This document shows positions 26,547 to 38,091 of a DNA stretch of 64,000 bases, piece after piece (position 1 is the first letter of the stretch; the number at the start of each line of letters is the position of its first letter). This DNA is from Rhizoctonia solani (taxonomy: Eukaryota; Basidiomycota; Agaricomycetes; Cantharellales; Ceratobasidiaceae). A program made the translations under genes and the position numbers. The notes beneath the pieces are model-generated. The model made no database searches, was not told where the DNA came from, and saw only the letters and a list, made by a program, of their open reading frames with translations. The stretch is from NCBI RefSeq assembly GCF_016906535.1, contig NC_057372.1, positions 787,501-851,500 of the forward strand, in the 5' to 3' direction.

Positions 26547-26673
26547 TTTGACCTTGTATGCGCATCGTTCAAAAGAGTAGTGAGATTCAATCGAAGCATA
26601 TATCCTATTCTAGTCCACAATCTCTAACAATTTTTTTTTGGGTAAAAAAAAAAAAAAAGGCCACGGGTTGAGT
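26547..26673. terminator. Short convergent 3' region with T-run / A-run inverted pair
   Basis: 127 bp between the POF1-like and MIC60 stops. It holds a T9 run (about 26631-26639), four to six intervening bases, and an A14 run (about 26645-26658). These can pair as a hairpin and give a U-rich or A-rich 3' end on either strand. Shared 3' end formation is inference. Confidence 0.35.
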
Positions 26674-28925
26674 TCAAAGGACCAACAGGCTAGCCAACGT
26701 AGCTCCAGTCTGAACCACATCCAACGCCTGCTCAACCTCCAGCCTCTTCCTAGCCGCCTCCAGCCAGTCCTTGACCAAACGCTTCGGCCAGCCCTCGAGC
26801 TGGTTAACCTCCCGAGTAGCACTGTCCAAATCCTTGAGGCTCAAGTAATACTCGGCCCTCGCGATCCTGCTCAGCACATCGTTCCCGCTCGACGCAAGCG
26901 ACGGAGCCGGGGCAGGGCGGAGCGCAGAGAAAACGGACGAAGCGAGGTGGGAGAGCACGCCGGCCGAGGTGTCGGGGACAAGCGCGGCCTTGCGCACGGC
27001 GGGGGCGACCGAAGTCGTGAACCACTCGGTCAAGTCCGCGCGCGGCTCGACGCCCTCGTCCGGCACCTGGCTCTTCAACAACCCGTCCAGGATCTCGCCG
27101 CCCTCGGACTCCCCGGCCACGCTCTTCAAAACCCGGAGCTCGTCCCTGAACCCGCGCGCTCGTCGCCCTGGAGGGCTGTCGGACCGTCGCGCGCAGGGCG
27201 CTCAGGAGTCCGTGGATGCGGATGTTTTGGTCGAGGTACGAGGCGTTGTCGGCCGTTGTGCGTTCGAGCTTTTTGAGCGAGGTCGAGAGCGAGTCGAGTT
27301 TGGCGAGACGGCCTGCGCGTTCGGCTTCTACCCGGACTTTGATTTCGCGGATCCAGCGGCGTTGGAGTTCGATGCCTTGGGCCATGACTTCTTCCTTCAA
27401 CCTGGGCTCCTTGTCAGTACAGTCGAGCCAGAGAAATGTATCGGGACGCACCGTTGATTGATAATCTCACCCTGCGTCTCGAGCTCCTTTTCGAGCTTTT
27501 GCCGATACGCAGCGACAATCTTCCTTCTCTCCTCCTCAAACACACCCTTCCAGTCTTCCTCTTGCTTATCCAACTTTTCCCTGCTCTCCATCTCAAGTCC
27601 GAGCAACTTGTCCTCGTACTCTTTCGCCTGCTCGTCCAACTTTTTCTCGAGCTTTTGCGTTCTTCAGCTTTAGCAGACTCCAACCGCTCCCCGAGCTTTT
27701 CAAGATCGATCTGGGCGGTAGAGAGGACGCCTTGGGCACTATCCAGCGCCGACGGATTAGCCTGGACAAACGCCGCGAGCGAGTCGATCGTTTTGGCCAG
27801 CTGGGCAATGACGGGTTCGGACGCGTTGAGCTTGGGGGCCAGCAGCGGGAGCACATCTTTGCCCTTTGGCGGCTCCCTGGCTCCTTGTTCGACTTGGGCG
27901 GGGGCAAAACGTAGCCCGGGGGAGGCTCGAATCCGAGCGGGAGTGGCGGTCCGGTGTACAGCTGTTTACCCTTGGGAGGTGTCCATTCCTTTTCGTACTG
28001 GGGCGGAACCTCGACGTCCCGCTTGGGGGCCGCGTCCGGATACAACGTCTTGGTGTCCGCGTTTGCGTTTCCATGGGTGTCGGACCCGATCGGACCCGGC
28101 TTGGACTCGCCTCGCAGTGCAGCTTCGACCTCTTTAGCAAGCTCGCTCACGCCCTCTGAGAACTGGAACGCCTTGGCCTCGATCTGTTTTCCGACGGTGG
28201 AAAAGTCGGGTGCGTTGGGGTTGCGTTCGACGCGGGTGATGATCGCTTGGGAGGCTTTGCGTGCCCTGTCTGCGAGCGAGGGGACGGTTGGTCTGGTTTG
28301 GTCGAACCAGATGAGGAGGAGGAGGAGGAAATGGAGGAGGAGAGTTTGTTGTATGTGTCTTTTGTTGCGTCGATGGTTCGTTGTGGGATGGACGAGAGGC
28401 GGACTCGGTCCCATCCTCTATCGGCGGCGATTTCCATTATCTCTTCGCCTATTCGTGTGCATAGATTGTGGTATCACAAGTGCCAATATGCGAATGGGAT
28501 TTAGTCAGAATAATAATTTTTTAATTGGGAGGCATATTGCAAATCAATGCGCGCATAGATGGAGATGTACATACCTCCTGGAACACTTTCGACGAAAAAG
28601 TCATGGTACCTTTCGCTGTTGAGCGCGACCAAGGTACTTCCCCCATAGAAAGTTCCGGCGAATATGGACGTGTACAACAACGTCCGACGGAAAAATCCCC
28701 TTTTCTTCTTTGGCGGAGGTGGTGGGGGCGGGAGGGTTCCACTCGCACTTGGAGGGACCTCAGTTGCGTATCCCTAGACCCCATCGCCAAATGAATGATG
28801 AGAGAGAACGTGAGAATAGTAATACGTTGCTGCTCGGATTTACTCACCTTGACGAACCTGGTGCGCTGGACGCGCACAACGGGTTTGGCACCCGGGGCAG
28901 CGAGCAGGATCCGCCGGCGATACAT
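26674..28925 (-). CDS. MIC60: MICOS subunit MIC60 / mitofilin (several frame breaks)
   Basis: Inner-membrane organiser of mitochondrial crista junctions. The N-terminus MYRRRILLAAPGAKPVVRVQ is a mitochondrial presequence-like Arg-rich segment. A Pro run then precedes KKKRGFFRRTLLYTSIFAGT FYGG, the single membrane helix, and NSERYHDFFVESVPGG. A coiled-coil middle (DEQAKEYEDKLLGLEMESRE) follows, and the mitofilin domain ends with EWFTTSVAPAVRKAALVPDT and RAEYYLSLKDLDSATREVNQ LEGWPKRLVKDWLEAARKRL. Frame changes near 28290, 27870 and 27652 each fit one lost base (G run and A run at the latter two). One near 27175 is a net gain of one base or loss of two. Domain order is intact, so a working gene with consensus errors is likeliest. 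It is head-to-head with the next gene, 85 bp away. Confidence 0.85.
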
Positions 28926-29010
28926 ATGATGGGAAACTTGTGAGTTACCCAGGGAAGCAGATTGGAAATGAATTCATGTGTCGTGGTGACATAATCTGTA
29001 AGATGACATA
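28926..29010. promoter_or_regulatory. 85-bp bidirectional gap, MIC60 / low-complexity gene
   Basis: The MIC60 ATG (28923-28925) and the tentative plus-strand ATG at 29011 are 85 bp apart. No clear TATA or CCAAT box. If the plus-strand start is elsewhere the gap is larger. Confidence 0.35.
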
Positions 29011-30749
29011 ATGGTCGGCGTTTACAACGTGGCAGGCAAAGGGAATATTAAAGGCTACGATCAGTTGGGAGCAGGTTGTTCAACCACCAGCTTTCACCAC
29101 CAGTAAGTTGAAGACAAGTTGTAAATGATGATGTTTGCTAAGTCAAGTTGCAGTGCCGCTGCCAGACGAACGCCCTCGAGCGTCTGTCCAGACTCTGCTG
29201 GCCAAGTTTGAGAACCAGTCGAGACGCGAGTCTCTCAAGGCCAGCCGCGCCGACAGAGCTCGCAGCCGACCCTCGCACCCAAGCCACGGCCCTCTTCCAT
29301 AATCAAGAAGAGCCCACCCTCACGCGAGGCTACGCTGGCTGCTACCACGGATGACCCCCAGCCTGTTCATGCCACAGCCGACGAGGATGCGGGGCCAGCC
29401 ATTCCGAGGTTGACAGGAGAGCCCATTCACTCGGACACACCCGAGTCGGTCCCTACCGATCCCCAACCCCAGTCTGAAACACAGGTTGAATCAGAGCCAG
29501 CACCGGCTCCTACTCCTGCTCCTGCCCCAACACCAGCAACTAAACCTCGCACAGCCGCCACATCGGCGCGACGCGTATCCCAAGTTCCATCCAAGAAGCC
29601 CGCTTCCGCGTCTGCCAAACCCCTCAACATCCGCCAAGCCTGCTCCTGCCCCTGCCTCTCGATCACGTCTTCCTGCTGTTCCAAAGGCGGCTCCAAAGGC
29701 CAAGTCCCCAAAGCCCACTGCCTCGGGCTCATCCCCCTGTACGCGTCAAGACCCCTTCCCATGGCCAACCTCCGGCCCCCATCGCTGCATCCCTGGCCAA
29801 GGCCAAGGTTCCCTCTCGCATCGTTAGTGCTACCAAACCTGCCACTAAACCTGCCGTCTCCAAACCCGCAACTACCACCGCAACCGCAACGAAATCCACT
29901 GCGGCTCCTCGAACAACCAAACCCCCTATTCCAAAGGCGACTACTTCCAAGATTCCGGCCGTTTCGAAACCAGCTGCTACCACTGCCCGCAAAGCACCTG
30001 TACCTGCTCGTCCCGGATCTACGGCCACCAAACCTCGCGTCGGAGCCGGCAAAGCTGTCAAGGCCGGTGCTGCTGCCGCCACAACTGCAGCAGTAGCCAC
30101 AGCAGCCGTAGCTTTGTCCGATGTCGCTCCGACTTCGGAGGACACAGAGCCAACCAAGGATGTCGAGGCACAACTACCGAAGAGTCCCCTGCTCCCGTTG
30201 ATGACGTAGTGGTCGAGTCTGAACATGCTGCCGAAGATCATGAACACGAGGACCCAGTTGCGGAGGAATCTGTACTCGAGGCTGCTGCGGAGGAGGAACC
30301 CGTTGTCGAGGCCACTCCCGAGGAGGAACCGGTTGAGGCGTCGAAGAGCCCGTCGCTGAAATCGCCGACGAGGTTGTTGAGGAGGAACAAGTCCCCGAAA
30401 TTGTCGAGGAGATCCCCGAGGTGCTTGAAGAGTCTGTAGAGGTTGCCGAGGAGCAAGCCGTTGAGGAGCCTGTTGTTGAGGCTGACAATGAGTCTGCTGG
30501 TACTCCCATTGAGGATCTCGGGGAGAATGGAATCGTTTCGGGTGTTGTGTTCACTCGACTGAGGAAGAGGAGGCCAAGCCCGAGGTCGCTGTCGAGGAGG
30601 TCATTGAACAACTCGAGGTCGAGGCCAAGGAGGAAACCACCCCTCTTGTCGAAGCCGACGAAGTCAAGGAGGAAGTCGCCCCCGTCGTCGCCGCAGTCGA
30701 GGAAACCAAGGAGGTCGCTCCTGTCGCCGAGACCACCGAGTCCTCATAA
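29011..30749 (+). CDS. Unidentified Ala/Pro/Lys-rich then Glu/Val-rich protein
   Basis: No family recognised. A tentative first exon starts MVGVYNVAGKGNIKGYDQLG and is followed by an intron near 29103-29152. The next exon, in its best frame, reads VPLPDERPRASVQTLLAKFE NQSRRESLKASR, the only non-repetitive part. Then come Pro/Ala repeats (EPAPAPTPAPAPTPA), Lys/Pro/Ala/Thr repeats (ATKPATKPAVSKPATTTATA), an Ala-rich helix-like stretch and a long acidic tail (EEEPVVEATPEEEPVE, VEEIPEVLEESVEVAEEQ) ending at TAA 30747-30749. The composition stays the same across several frame changes (about 29280, 29620, 29770, 30170, 30345, 30550); at least three fit one lost base. It may be a disordered scaffold or cytoskeletal linker, but no function can be assigned. 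Convergent with the PX-PB1 gene. Confidence 0.5.
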
Positions 30750-31849
30750 AGAGTCAGCCGGCCTGCTCCTACCTTTCGTTTTATTCTCTGTCTATCTTGC
30801 GGAATTTCGAGTTGCTCTATCCTTCTGGAAATGTTGTTTTGCTTGTCCATCGAGTTTTTTTTTTAGTTAAGCTATACCCCTCACACCGCTCACCTATACA
30901 TTTGTCACTCTTTTGTTACGAGGCTTTGGCGTTTTTTTCTCTACAACCGGTATCTAGTATCTCTATCTCCTGTGCACTGCATCTAGTTTTTGTGGTCATT
31001 GTTCGTTTGGTCTTCTCTTGGTCATGTCTAGTAGAGAAGGATTTATGATAATGACTATTCATATTAATCCAAGTCTGGTCGGAACTGGTAAACATAACGA
31101 TTTCATGACGCTGAAACTCTAAGCCTCGTAAGCTTAACGCGAACAAAGTTCGGTTCCGTCTGTTTTGTCTTCTTTCACACCAATTAAGCTTAAGGTGAAC
31201 GCGCAAAGCACAAAGGAAAGTGCAAGGCTATTCCTAAATCGTAATGCTAATCTTCATTTGCGCAACCGAGCTCGATACTCGGTATACAAAGTTCCTCCTC
31301 TCTCTCTTCCCTCCTCTTTTTCCGATTTCGGCGTAGGATTAGACTCGTACGACTGTATTGGATCGCCAGGGTTTTTGCTCACCCGCCCTTTCTCTTTTCT
31401 TTTCTTTCCTTTTTCTTTCTAGATCTACTGACTGTATTCTTTGTTTTGCTGGGCTCGATTGATTGGGATGATATTTGGATCGATTTCCATTCCAGTGGTT
31501 TTAGGTATTGCTCGGCAGTCGTACAGGTATAACACGTGAAACACACACAGACACACAGAGAGATCCTACAAAAATAGACACACACACACAGGAGGTAAAG
31601 ATAAAACATAGACATAGACATAGGAATAAGAAACCAAAACAAAGAGCGTGTGATAGGAGAGCTGCAAAAACATAGTAGTAAAGAAAAAAGAAAAAGAGTA
31701 AAGAAACACAACGAGAGACACATTGGTCCGTCTGAATCCAGAGACTACAAACACATACACAATACTGTAGAGATAATAAATCAAATTGAAAAAACACACA
31801 AACGATTCGACGAGACCAATATTAATTGCGGGGGGGACGGGGTGTGGGC
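30750..31849. other. Convergent intergenic region with CA repeat
   Basis: 1.1 kb between convergent genes. T-rich on the plus strand to about 31500, then A-rich and CA-rich to 31800, consistent with the two 3' UTRs. Open frames here are low-complexity shadows. Confidence 0.4.
31540..31591. repeat. Imperfect (CA)n microsatellite
   Basis: Two CA/ACAG tracts (about 31541-31559 and 31577-31591) separated by a short A-rich spacer. Confidence 0.7.
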
Positions 31850-34210
31850 CTAGTCGACGCCGGCGAGCAAGACCCGAACAGTCATCTTCTCCCCGTGTTT
31901 CATCACCGCGTTCTCCCAATCCCGCTGCGTGACGATCAACGAGAGGTGCATGGGGTCCGCGCACGCAGCGACCGACGAGAGACTCGACGATCGTGTCCGG
32001 CCTCCGCTGGGTGCAGTCCCCGGGCGCCCGCTCGACCTTGGAGGCGGAAGCGGAGCGCCGTTCCCTGCTGTACCCGGTCGACCACCCGACGTACCGGGCC
32101 GAAGCAGGTGCTGTTGTTTTGCTGCCGTTGACGCTGGTTCACGTATCCGAGCACGAAGCCGTGTTTGAGAAGGTCGAGTTGGACCCCGGCTGCTTGTCTG
32201 AACTTGGACGCGAGCATTTCTCGTACGGTCGAGAGCGGTGCCGTTCGGGATACCCGGCACAGAACGATACTATCCCAATCGGGCATACCGCCTTGAGAAC
32301 GATTTCGTTGGGCGGGATGAGAGATGATGTTGGTGTGAAGGAACGGGTGGGAGAGGGGTGGTGGGAGACGGTGCGACGGGAGGCGGGATTCCATGGCCAG
32401 ATATCGAGTCTCGTCCTCCTGCGGATGAGGTCGAATACGCAGATGCGATACTGGGCGTCATGCTTCGTCGAATAGACGAACCTGAATTGGACGAGATGGC
32501 GCATTCGGACGAGAGGAGCGATAGTCGGGCATCTTCGAGGTACGAATTGAGCACCGTATGCGTCACAATCTCAAAGTCGGGCTCTTCTTCGTCGTAGACG
32601 ACTGTTGGTGAGGCTTCCCCTGGGATAGATGGTTTGGCAATCGTCGTCGCATCGCTTTGATGGCGCATATGAGAGGCTGATGGGCGGCGCAGACTTGAGC
32701 GAGGAGGGATAGGAGGAGGAAGACGTCTGGACGACGACGAAGAGAGCGAGGAAAGCGACATTTTGCGCATCTTTTCGATCTCGCTTTGGTCGTCTGTTGA
32801 AGCTGGCTCTTCGCTTGTTTCTGACATGGCCAAAGCCTGTATAAGACTCTGGCTCAGCCCCATACTCCAATCCGATGTTTGAGAAGATCTGGGAGACGCC
32901 GACGAGGGCGTTGAATGGACAAGTGATATGGATCCACTCGACATTGAAGGCGATGTCGCCCTTCGCTGACGCCCTGACTTGGGTTTCTCCTCTTCCATAC
33001 GAGAAGTGATGGACCGAGAGATGGCCCGCGGTCCACGTATGGCCTCGAACTGCTGCACGTCACTTTCGTACTCGCAGTCTGATGGTACGACTGACCCGGG
33101 TACAGACGGGAGCGGGGACACAGGTGCGCTAAAGAATTGTGCGTTTCGGAATGATGTACCCCGAGCCGCATCGCTTCGCACAAGCCCTAAACGGCGCTGT
33201 ACAATTGGCACAAACCCACTGGGAGGCTGGGTTAATTTAGAAGACGGGTCAAGAACGACTGGGCCATCTTGAGGCGTCGGAGGCATCGGAAATGTATCGA
33301 GCGCGGTTGCCAAATCACCATATGTGGTCTCATTCGACGGTCGGGGCTGTTCCTGAATATCCAGGGCGATAGGAGTTGATTCGTATGACGTCTGTGCGAG
33401 TGGAGAAGATGTATATGGAGAAGTCGACCTGTCCTGGGCGATGTTCGTGGGAAGTGGAGGTGCATCAGATGGTGCGATCGAGAGTCGTCGTATGCTAGGC
33501 GCAACGCTCGCCCGCTCGCTATCCCTACGCCTCATTGCATCCCGATCCCTTCGCCAGAATCCAAACCATTCCCGTACGGCCGGGGCCTGTCGAGCCTGGT
33601 CGATCAGAACAGAGGCACCCGGTGCAAACAATGCACCAATAAATTCGTTAAATTCTTCGGAACGCTGTTGGACTAGCGTACTCCCAGAAGCTCCACGAAA
33701 CAATGATGATTTAGCAGCCAGGCGGGGGACGAATGCATGAATGTCGTTTGGGATGGTCTTGGGATCTGGCCCGGTCGGGAGTGAATCAAATGAAGCAGCC
33801 CGTTGTAGGTTTCCGTACACCGGTGGGCCCTTTTTGCCTCCCTTGCCCTTGCGAACCTTGACTACTGCACTATATTCCTTCTCCAATGTCCGCTGCAAAT
33901 CGAGACAATCTTCCCATTTACGGTGAATTTCATATCCCTTGACACGTTTCTGGTTTACGTCCCCAAGTGGGCCACCGGGTGGCGACATTGATAAGTTTGG
34001 GAGCGGTTTGACCCGCAGACCATAGTGCCATGACGATCCTTCCTTCATCGGGGGGACGATATCAACAGAAAACTCCGAGGGGCAATGGATGAGAACTCCG
34101 CGGCGATACATCTGGGAACTTGAAGAGTCGGTGCTCTAATCCCATTGTCAGTGATCGTCGAGGTTAAAGCTAGTAGGCATTGGTCAACTCACGGCTAACC
34201 CAGCTCCCAT
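31850..34210 (-). CDS. PX- and PB1-domain protein
   Basis: The start MGAGLA (34208-34210) is joined across a short intron to STDSSSSQMYRRGVLIHCPS, all in frame. The N-terminal third has PX-domain features: SSWHYGLRVKPLPNLSMS, GYEIHRKWEDCLDLQRTLEK, a basic run (KVRKGKGGKKG), IHAFVPRL and FNEFIGALF. PX domains bind phosphoinositides. A long Ser/Pro-rich middle (about 32400-33550) is probably disordered and phosphorylated. The C-terminus reads as a PB1-like domain: NEIVLKAVCPIG, then DSIVLCRVSRTAPLSTVREM LASKFRQAAG, and finally LIVTQRDWENAVMKHGEKMT VRVLLAGVD. Three one-base losses (two at about 32270-32300, one at about 31980-32130) are needed to join it. PX plus PB1 recalls the polarity scaffold Bem1/Scd2, but no SH3 domain is visible. 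A signalling scaffold role is inference. Confidence 0.65.
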
Positions 34211-36152
34211 GTGAGTAAACGCTGTCCGTACCTCTGAATCAGCACTTCACACGACCTCTATAAACACAGTTTCACTCACACATTGGATTCTGATAATTTT
34301 GGAGCCAGGCTGAAAACAACGGGGGGCAACAAGGACGCTAGCTTGGAGATTGACTAGGCTGTTGTATATACCTAGCTGTGGCGTATTGTGTCTAGAGCAG
34401 GACCTATGGACATCCAGGGTGTCAATAGGAAGTTGCTTACAGAAGCCCGCAGCCATCACCGGACTCCGGTGCCCCACGGCTCAAAATGCAATACATACCT
34501 ATGTTCACCGTCGACGCCAGTGGGGGCAACAAGTGTTGGTATTGAGTCGGTTAGAGGGGTATCTGGTCGACGTCTAGGAAGCTCAATCTAACAAAATACG
34601 TGCTGGAGTGAGCATATGGTCCAGATCACCAGGACCATGTGTGTTCTTCCTACCTAATGATCTATATTCGGAAGTGGCCGGTGATTTGGGTTCAAATAAC
34701 GATTTGATTTTTCTGATAGGGATACCAGCCCTCCATACGATCCTATCAGCGCATCCGTTGCCAGCTTCCAAGCTCGCAGAGGTAATATTCGTGGGGAACG
34801 AACAGCGCGGGGCAATGCTCAGCAATGACGTTTTATACGAGTGTTGTTGGCCGAACATTCTGCGTCCACTGACGGTTTTGCCGGGTGTCGAACCCCCCAG
34901 GCTCTGGAAGGACCATGCACATGATTCCATGATTTAGGCCTCAGGTCCGAATTCGATCATCATGCTTACCCTATCGGCATTTCCCTCATGCGATTATTTG
35001 CCTCCCTGACATGGAATATTCACGTTAGAAGTGGTAGATACAATCCGCAGTAGTGTATTTTATCTCTAAAAAGACGTCAAACGAAGCAAAGAATATACCA
35101 TCCAACGCATAAGGTCCAGTCGAGTATTCATATGCATGTATACGAGCGGATAGTCGTCGCATGCAAGGTTCTTGGTTTCGCCGCCAATGGGGAACAAACA
35201 TGGAATTACTCCGCTTTCTCACCGAACTTCCAACTTGCGCCCTGGGGGTATTAATCTAGAATACAAAGTGTAAAACCTTACTCCCTGTGAACACTGCAGC
35301 CTCATGATCAACTTATACTGGGTGCATTTTCGCCCGTGAAGACAGGCACTAGATAGGCACGCCTAGCTTAAAATACGTGGTGTTCACCACCAGGGCACAT
35401 GGTCACTTCAGGCAAACAGGCACGAGTAAGGTATATCGCTCATTGATAGAATCTTCACACCCAAACAGAGGCAACAAGAATCGCATACAGTTGTCTCGTC
35501 ACCACGAATCGTGATGCATTCAATACAAGTGGCCTTCGCGGAGATCACATAGATACGGTGATTCCGGGCGGTAAGCAATTCGCCCCGGTCCGTCATATGC
35601 ACTTTGTTGAAAACAGGAATGGATAGATCATCGATAATACTCCTCATTTGTTGGCGTCTACCCATAATTAACGACCTCGGCTTAGCAGAGCGAGATTCTT
35701 TCTGTTATCGATCTACTGAACTAACAATAAGGACATTGCATGCATACTATTACCAGTAATCACGTGCATGCAGGTGTCTTCCCACGTACGTCTGCTTTCC
35801 TCGGGCTATTTTGTATCATACCCGACAGTGCATATATGCCCATGGGGTATTGGGCTGATATTAAGGGCTGATTGTATGTAAATAACACGTTTTATATTTG
35901 GGGGCATACATATCGTGAATTACGGTCACTTCCTGTTTTCAACAAACCAGTGCCGCACTCCACGCATTGGCTAGTTTTATTGTTTATGATGTACCGTAAC
36001 TTGAAATCTAGGTTTCTGTGATGTAAATATAAGCGATCTATCAGTTTGATTTCAGTTTCGTTAACATTTCTCCCCGAGCTGAGCGACACAGGCTTTGATG
36101 TTCCTAGCTCAAGTTCAATACACACATCCGCCAGTAGTAATGTGCCATTTTA
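34211..36152. other. Gene-poor region with orphan short frames
   Basis: About 1.9 kb. The strongest open frames are minus-strand 35408-35665 (has CIEC...CDSCCLC) and 35892-36125 (has CVECGTGL...YVC), both Cys-containing but without a family match, and plus-strand 34608-34937. None has supporting splice context, so none is called a gene. Confidence 0.35.
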
Positions 36153-37524
36153 TCAGGTTCGCTTGGGCCTCCCGCCGTACGCTCCGCCATTTGTCCGTGC
36201 TTGACTACCCTCAGCATAAACACCCGCGGCCTTCTTTTCCATCACTCGGCTAAGAACTTCCTTAAGCTTTTGGACAGCCTCGGTGCTGATTTGGTGGTGA
36301 ACAACAATCCTGCCGTCATACCCCAGTTTAAGGCCTGCATTTTTGGCTTCTTCAACCAACCAATCGTTATCCAGCCCAGCCGCTTCGAGATCCTGAATAA
36401 CGGGAGATATCCTATCAAGTTTTGCTGATGACTGATAAATGTTTACTCACAATAAATATCATATTGGTTTCGACGGGTAATACGGTCTTGAGACCCAGGG
36501 AATGTAGATGTTTTTCGATATCCCGTGCTATTTCATGGGTTGCCGCAAGCTTTGGGAACACTTCATCCAGAGCGACTCTGGCAGCACCAGCTATCACGCC
36601 CGTCTGGCGCATCCCCCCTCCTATAGATTTACGGATCCATCGGGCTCGGTCGATGAAAGTTTTCGATCCGACCAAGACACTTCCAATGGGCGCACCGATT
36701 CCCTTGGAGAAGCAAAGCGAGATGCTATCAAAGGAAGCGCCATAATCGCGGAAAGACCCTGCTCCCGCTGCAATTGCGTTCCATAGCCGTGCGCCATCAC
36801 AATGAATGCGGATATTGTTTGAGCGAGCAAATTCGAGATGCGTTGTACTTCCTTCAGGGGTAAGATCGTACCTCCATAGGTATTCTCGAGGGCGATAACA
36901 CGAGTTGGGGCTGAATGGACGTCATCCCACAGGACAACCCCCTCTTCACATCTTCTAAAGTCAGATTTGGCCCTTTGGATGGCCATACCGGCTGAACCAT
37001 GGCTTGGGATAATGTCGCGATTCCTCCAGCTATGGATCAAGTATAAATCACTGCATATCGGGATGAACATAGTTAACCGGCTCACCTTCATATTGATTAA
37101 TGTGCGAGCGAGCATGACAGAGTACAGCTTTAAATAAGGTATTGAGGTTGATTGTTTACTTTATTCAAGTGGCACAATTAGACTCACAATGTGGGGGCTG
37201 AGTAAGATGCACACGAATCGCGATTTGGTTGCCTGCCGTCCCGCTTGGGACGAAGAGTCCCGCCTCGTGTCCCAACAGATCGGCAACATGCTTTTCCAGG
37301 TTTGCGGTAGTTTCATCCTCGCTATAAACGTCATCTCCAACGGCGCTACTAATCATAGCCTGAAGCATAGACGCTGTGGGAGAAGTAACGGTATCGCCTA
37401 TAGGTTGTATGCATGTCAATATCAGGGTCAGTTCCAAATGAGCTGTTCAATTCTTACTCCGAAAGTCGACGGCACTGAGGGCATTTGCCTGAGAAATCGA
37501 TGGATGGAGTATTTTCTCGGTCAT
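36153..37524 (-). CDS. GLY1: L-threonine aldolase (PLP enzyme)
   Basis: Cleaves threonine to glycine and acetaldehyde. The start [20 protein letters not shown] (ATG at 37522-37524) precedes an intron and then the family block [34 protein letters not shown]. Next come [26 protein letters not shown] and the block [20 protein letters not shown] with IALENTYGG. Then [13 protein letters not shown] carries the Asp that contacts the PLP ring, and [19 protein letters not shown] contains the PLP-binding Lys. The C-terminal domain includes [20 protein letters not shown] and ends [18 protein letters not shown]. All conserved parts are present and in frame with short introns. It is probably cytosolic, and is divergent from the UbiA prenyltransferase with 1.2 kb between. 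Confidence 0.9.
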
Positions 37525-38045
37525 TGATGTGGTGCTATGCGAACACTTGGTTGCTGAGGTCGTAAGATTTATCCAGCGGTTGTGGTTACCTTTATGACTC
37601 GGGCTGGCTCGAATGTTCTTAGTAATCCCAGAAAATTGGCGGCTTAGTCAAATTTACTGTACTTACATGCTTGTGATGGTCATTCTCCTTATAACCAGGC
37701 CATAGTTGTAACGCTGTGCAACGCAAACGGACCGAACCAATGTGCACATTAGCCGTGGGAAGACCTTTCTCTTGAATATGTCTATCTATCAGACTTTTCT
37801 TAGTGGAGGTTATAGTAGACACTCGTGAGTGATAGCTCTTGCTTCAAGCACTGGCAAAATTAGCGCAGATATGTGTGTACCTTGTGGTGAGAGAAAGGAA
37901 TTTGGGTGCAATGAGTGCCTAGGCCACAGGCTATGGGCTACACGCTCTGGCGACAGCGAAGGATTTACCTGGATATGTTAGATCAGGGGCGATCCGGATT
38001 TGACCTGCAGGTTGAGCTCGATGACACTTGCAAATCATAGGGTTA

Positions 38046-38091
38046 ATCCAGGGACCTCTATCCAGGACCCGCCTGGACGCCTAATCCAGGC
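38046..38091. repeat. ATCCAGG repeats with a 7-bp inverted repeat
   Basis: ATCCAGG occurs at 38046, 38060 and 38084, and CCTGGAT at 37968. The arms GCCTGGA (38071-38077) and TCCAGGC (38085-38091) pair perfectly around a 7-nt loop. Confidence 0.55.

Noticed and set aside
29427..30173. 248-residue minus-strand Gly/Ser/Arg/Cys-rich frame
   Set aside because: Antisense reading of the Ala/Pro/Lys repeats; such repeats keep the opposite strand open.
34608..34937. 109-residue plus-strand open frame with an overlapping 115-residue minus-strand frame
   Set aside because: Both strands are open over the same DNA and neither shows domain, splice context or biased composition.
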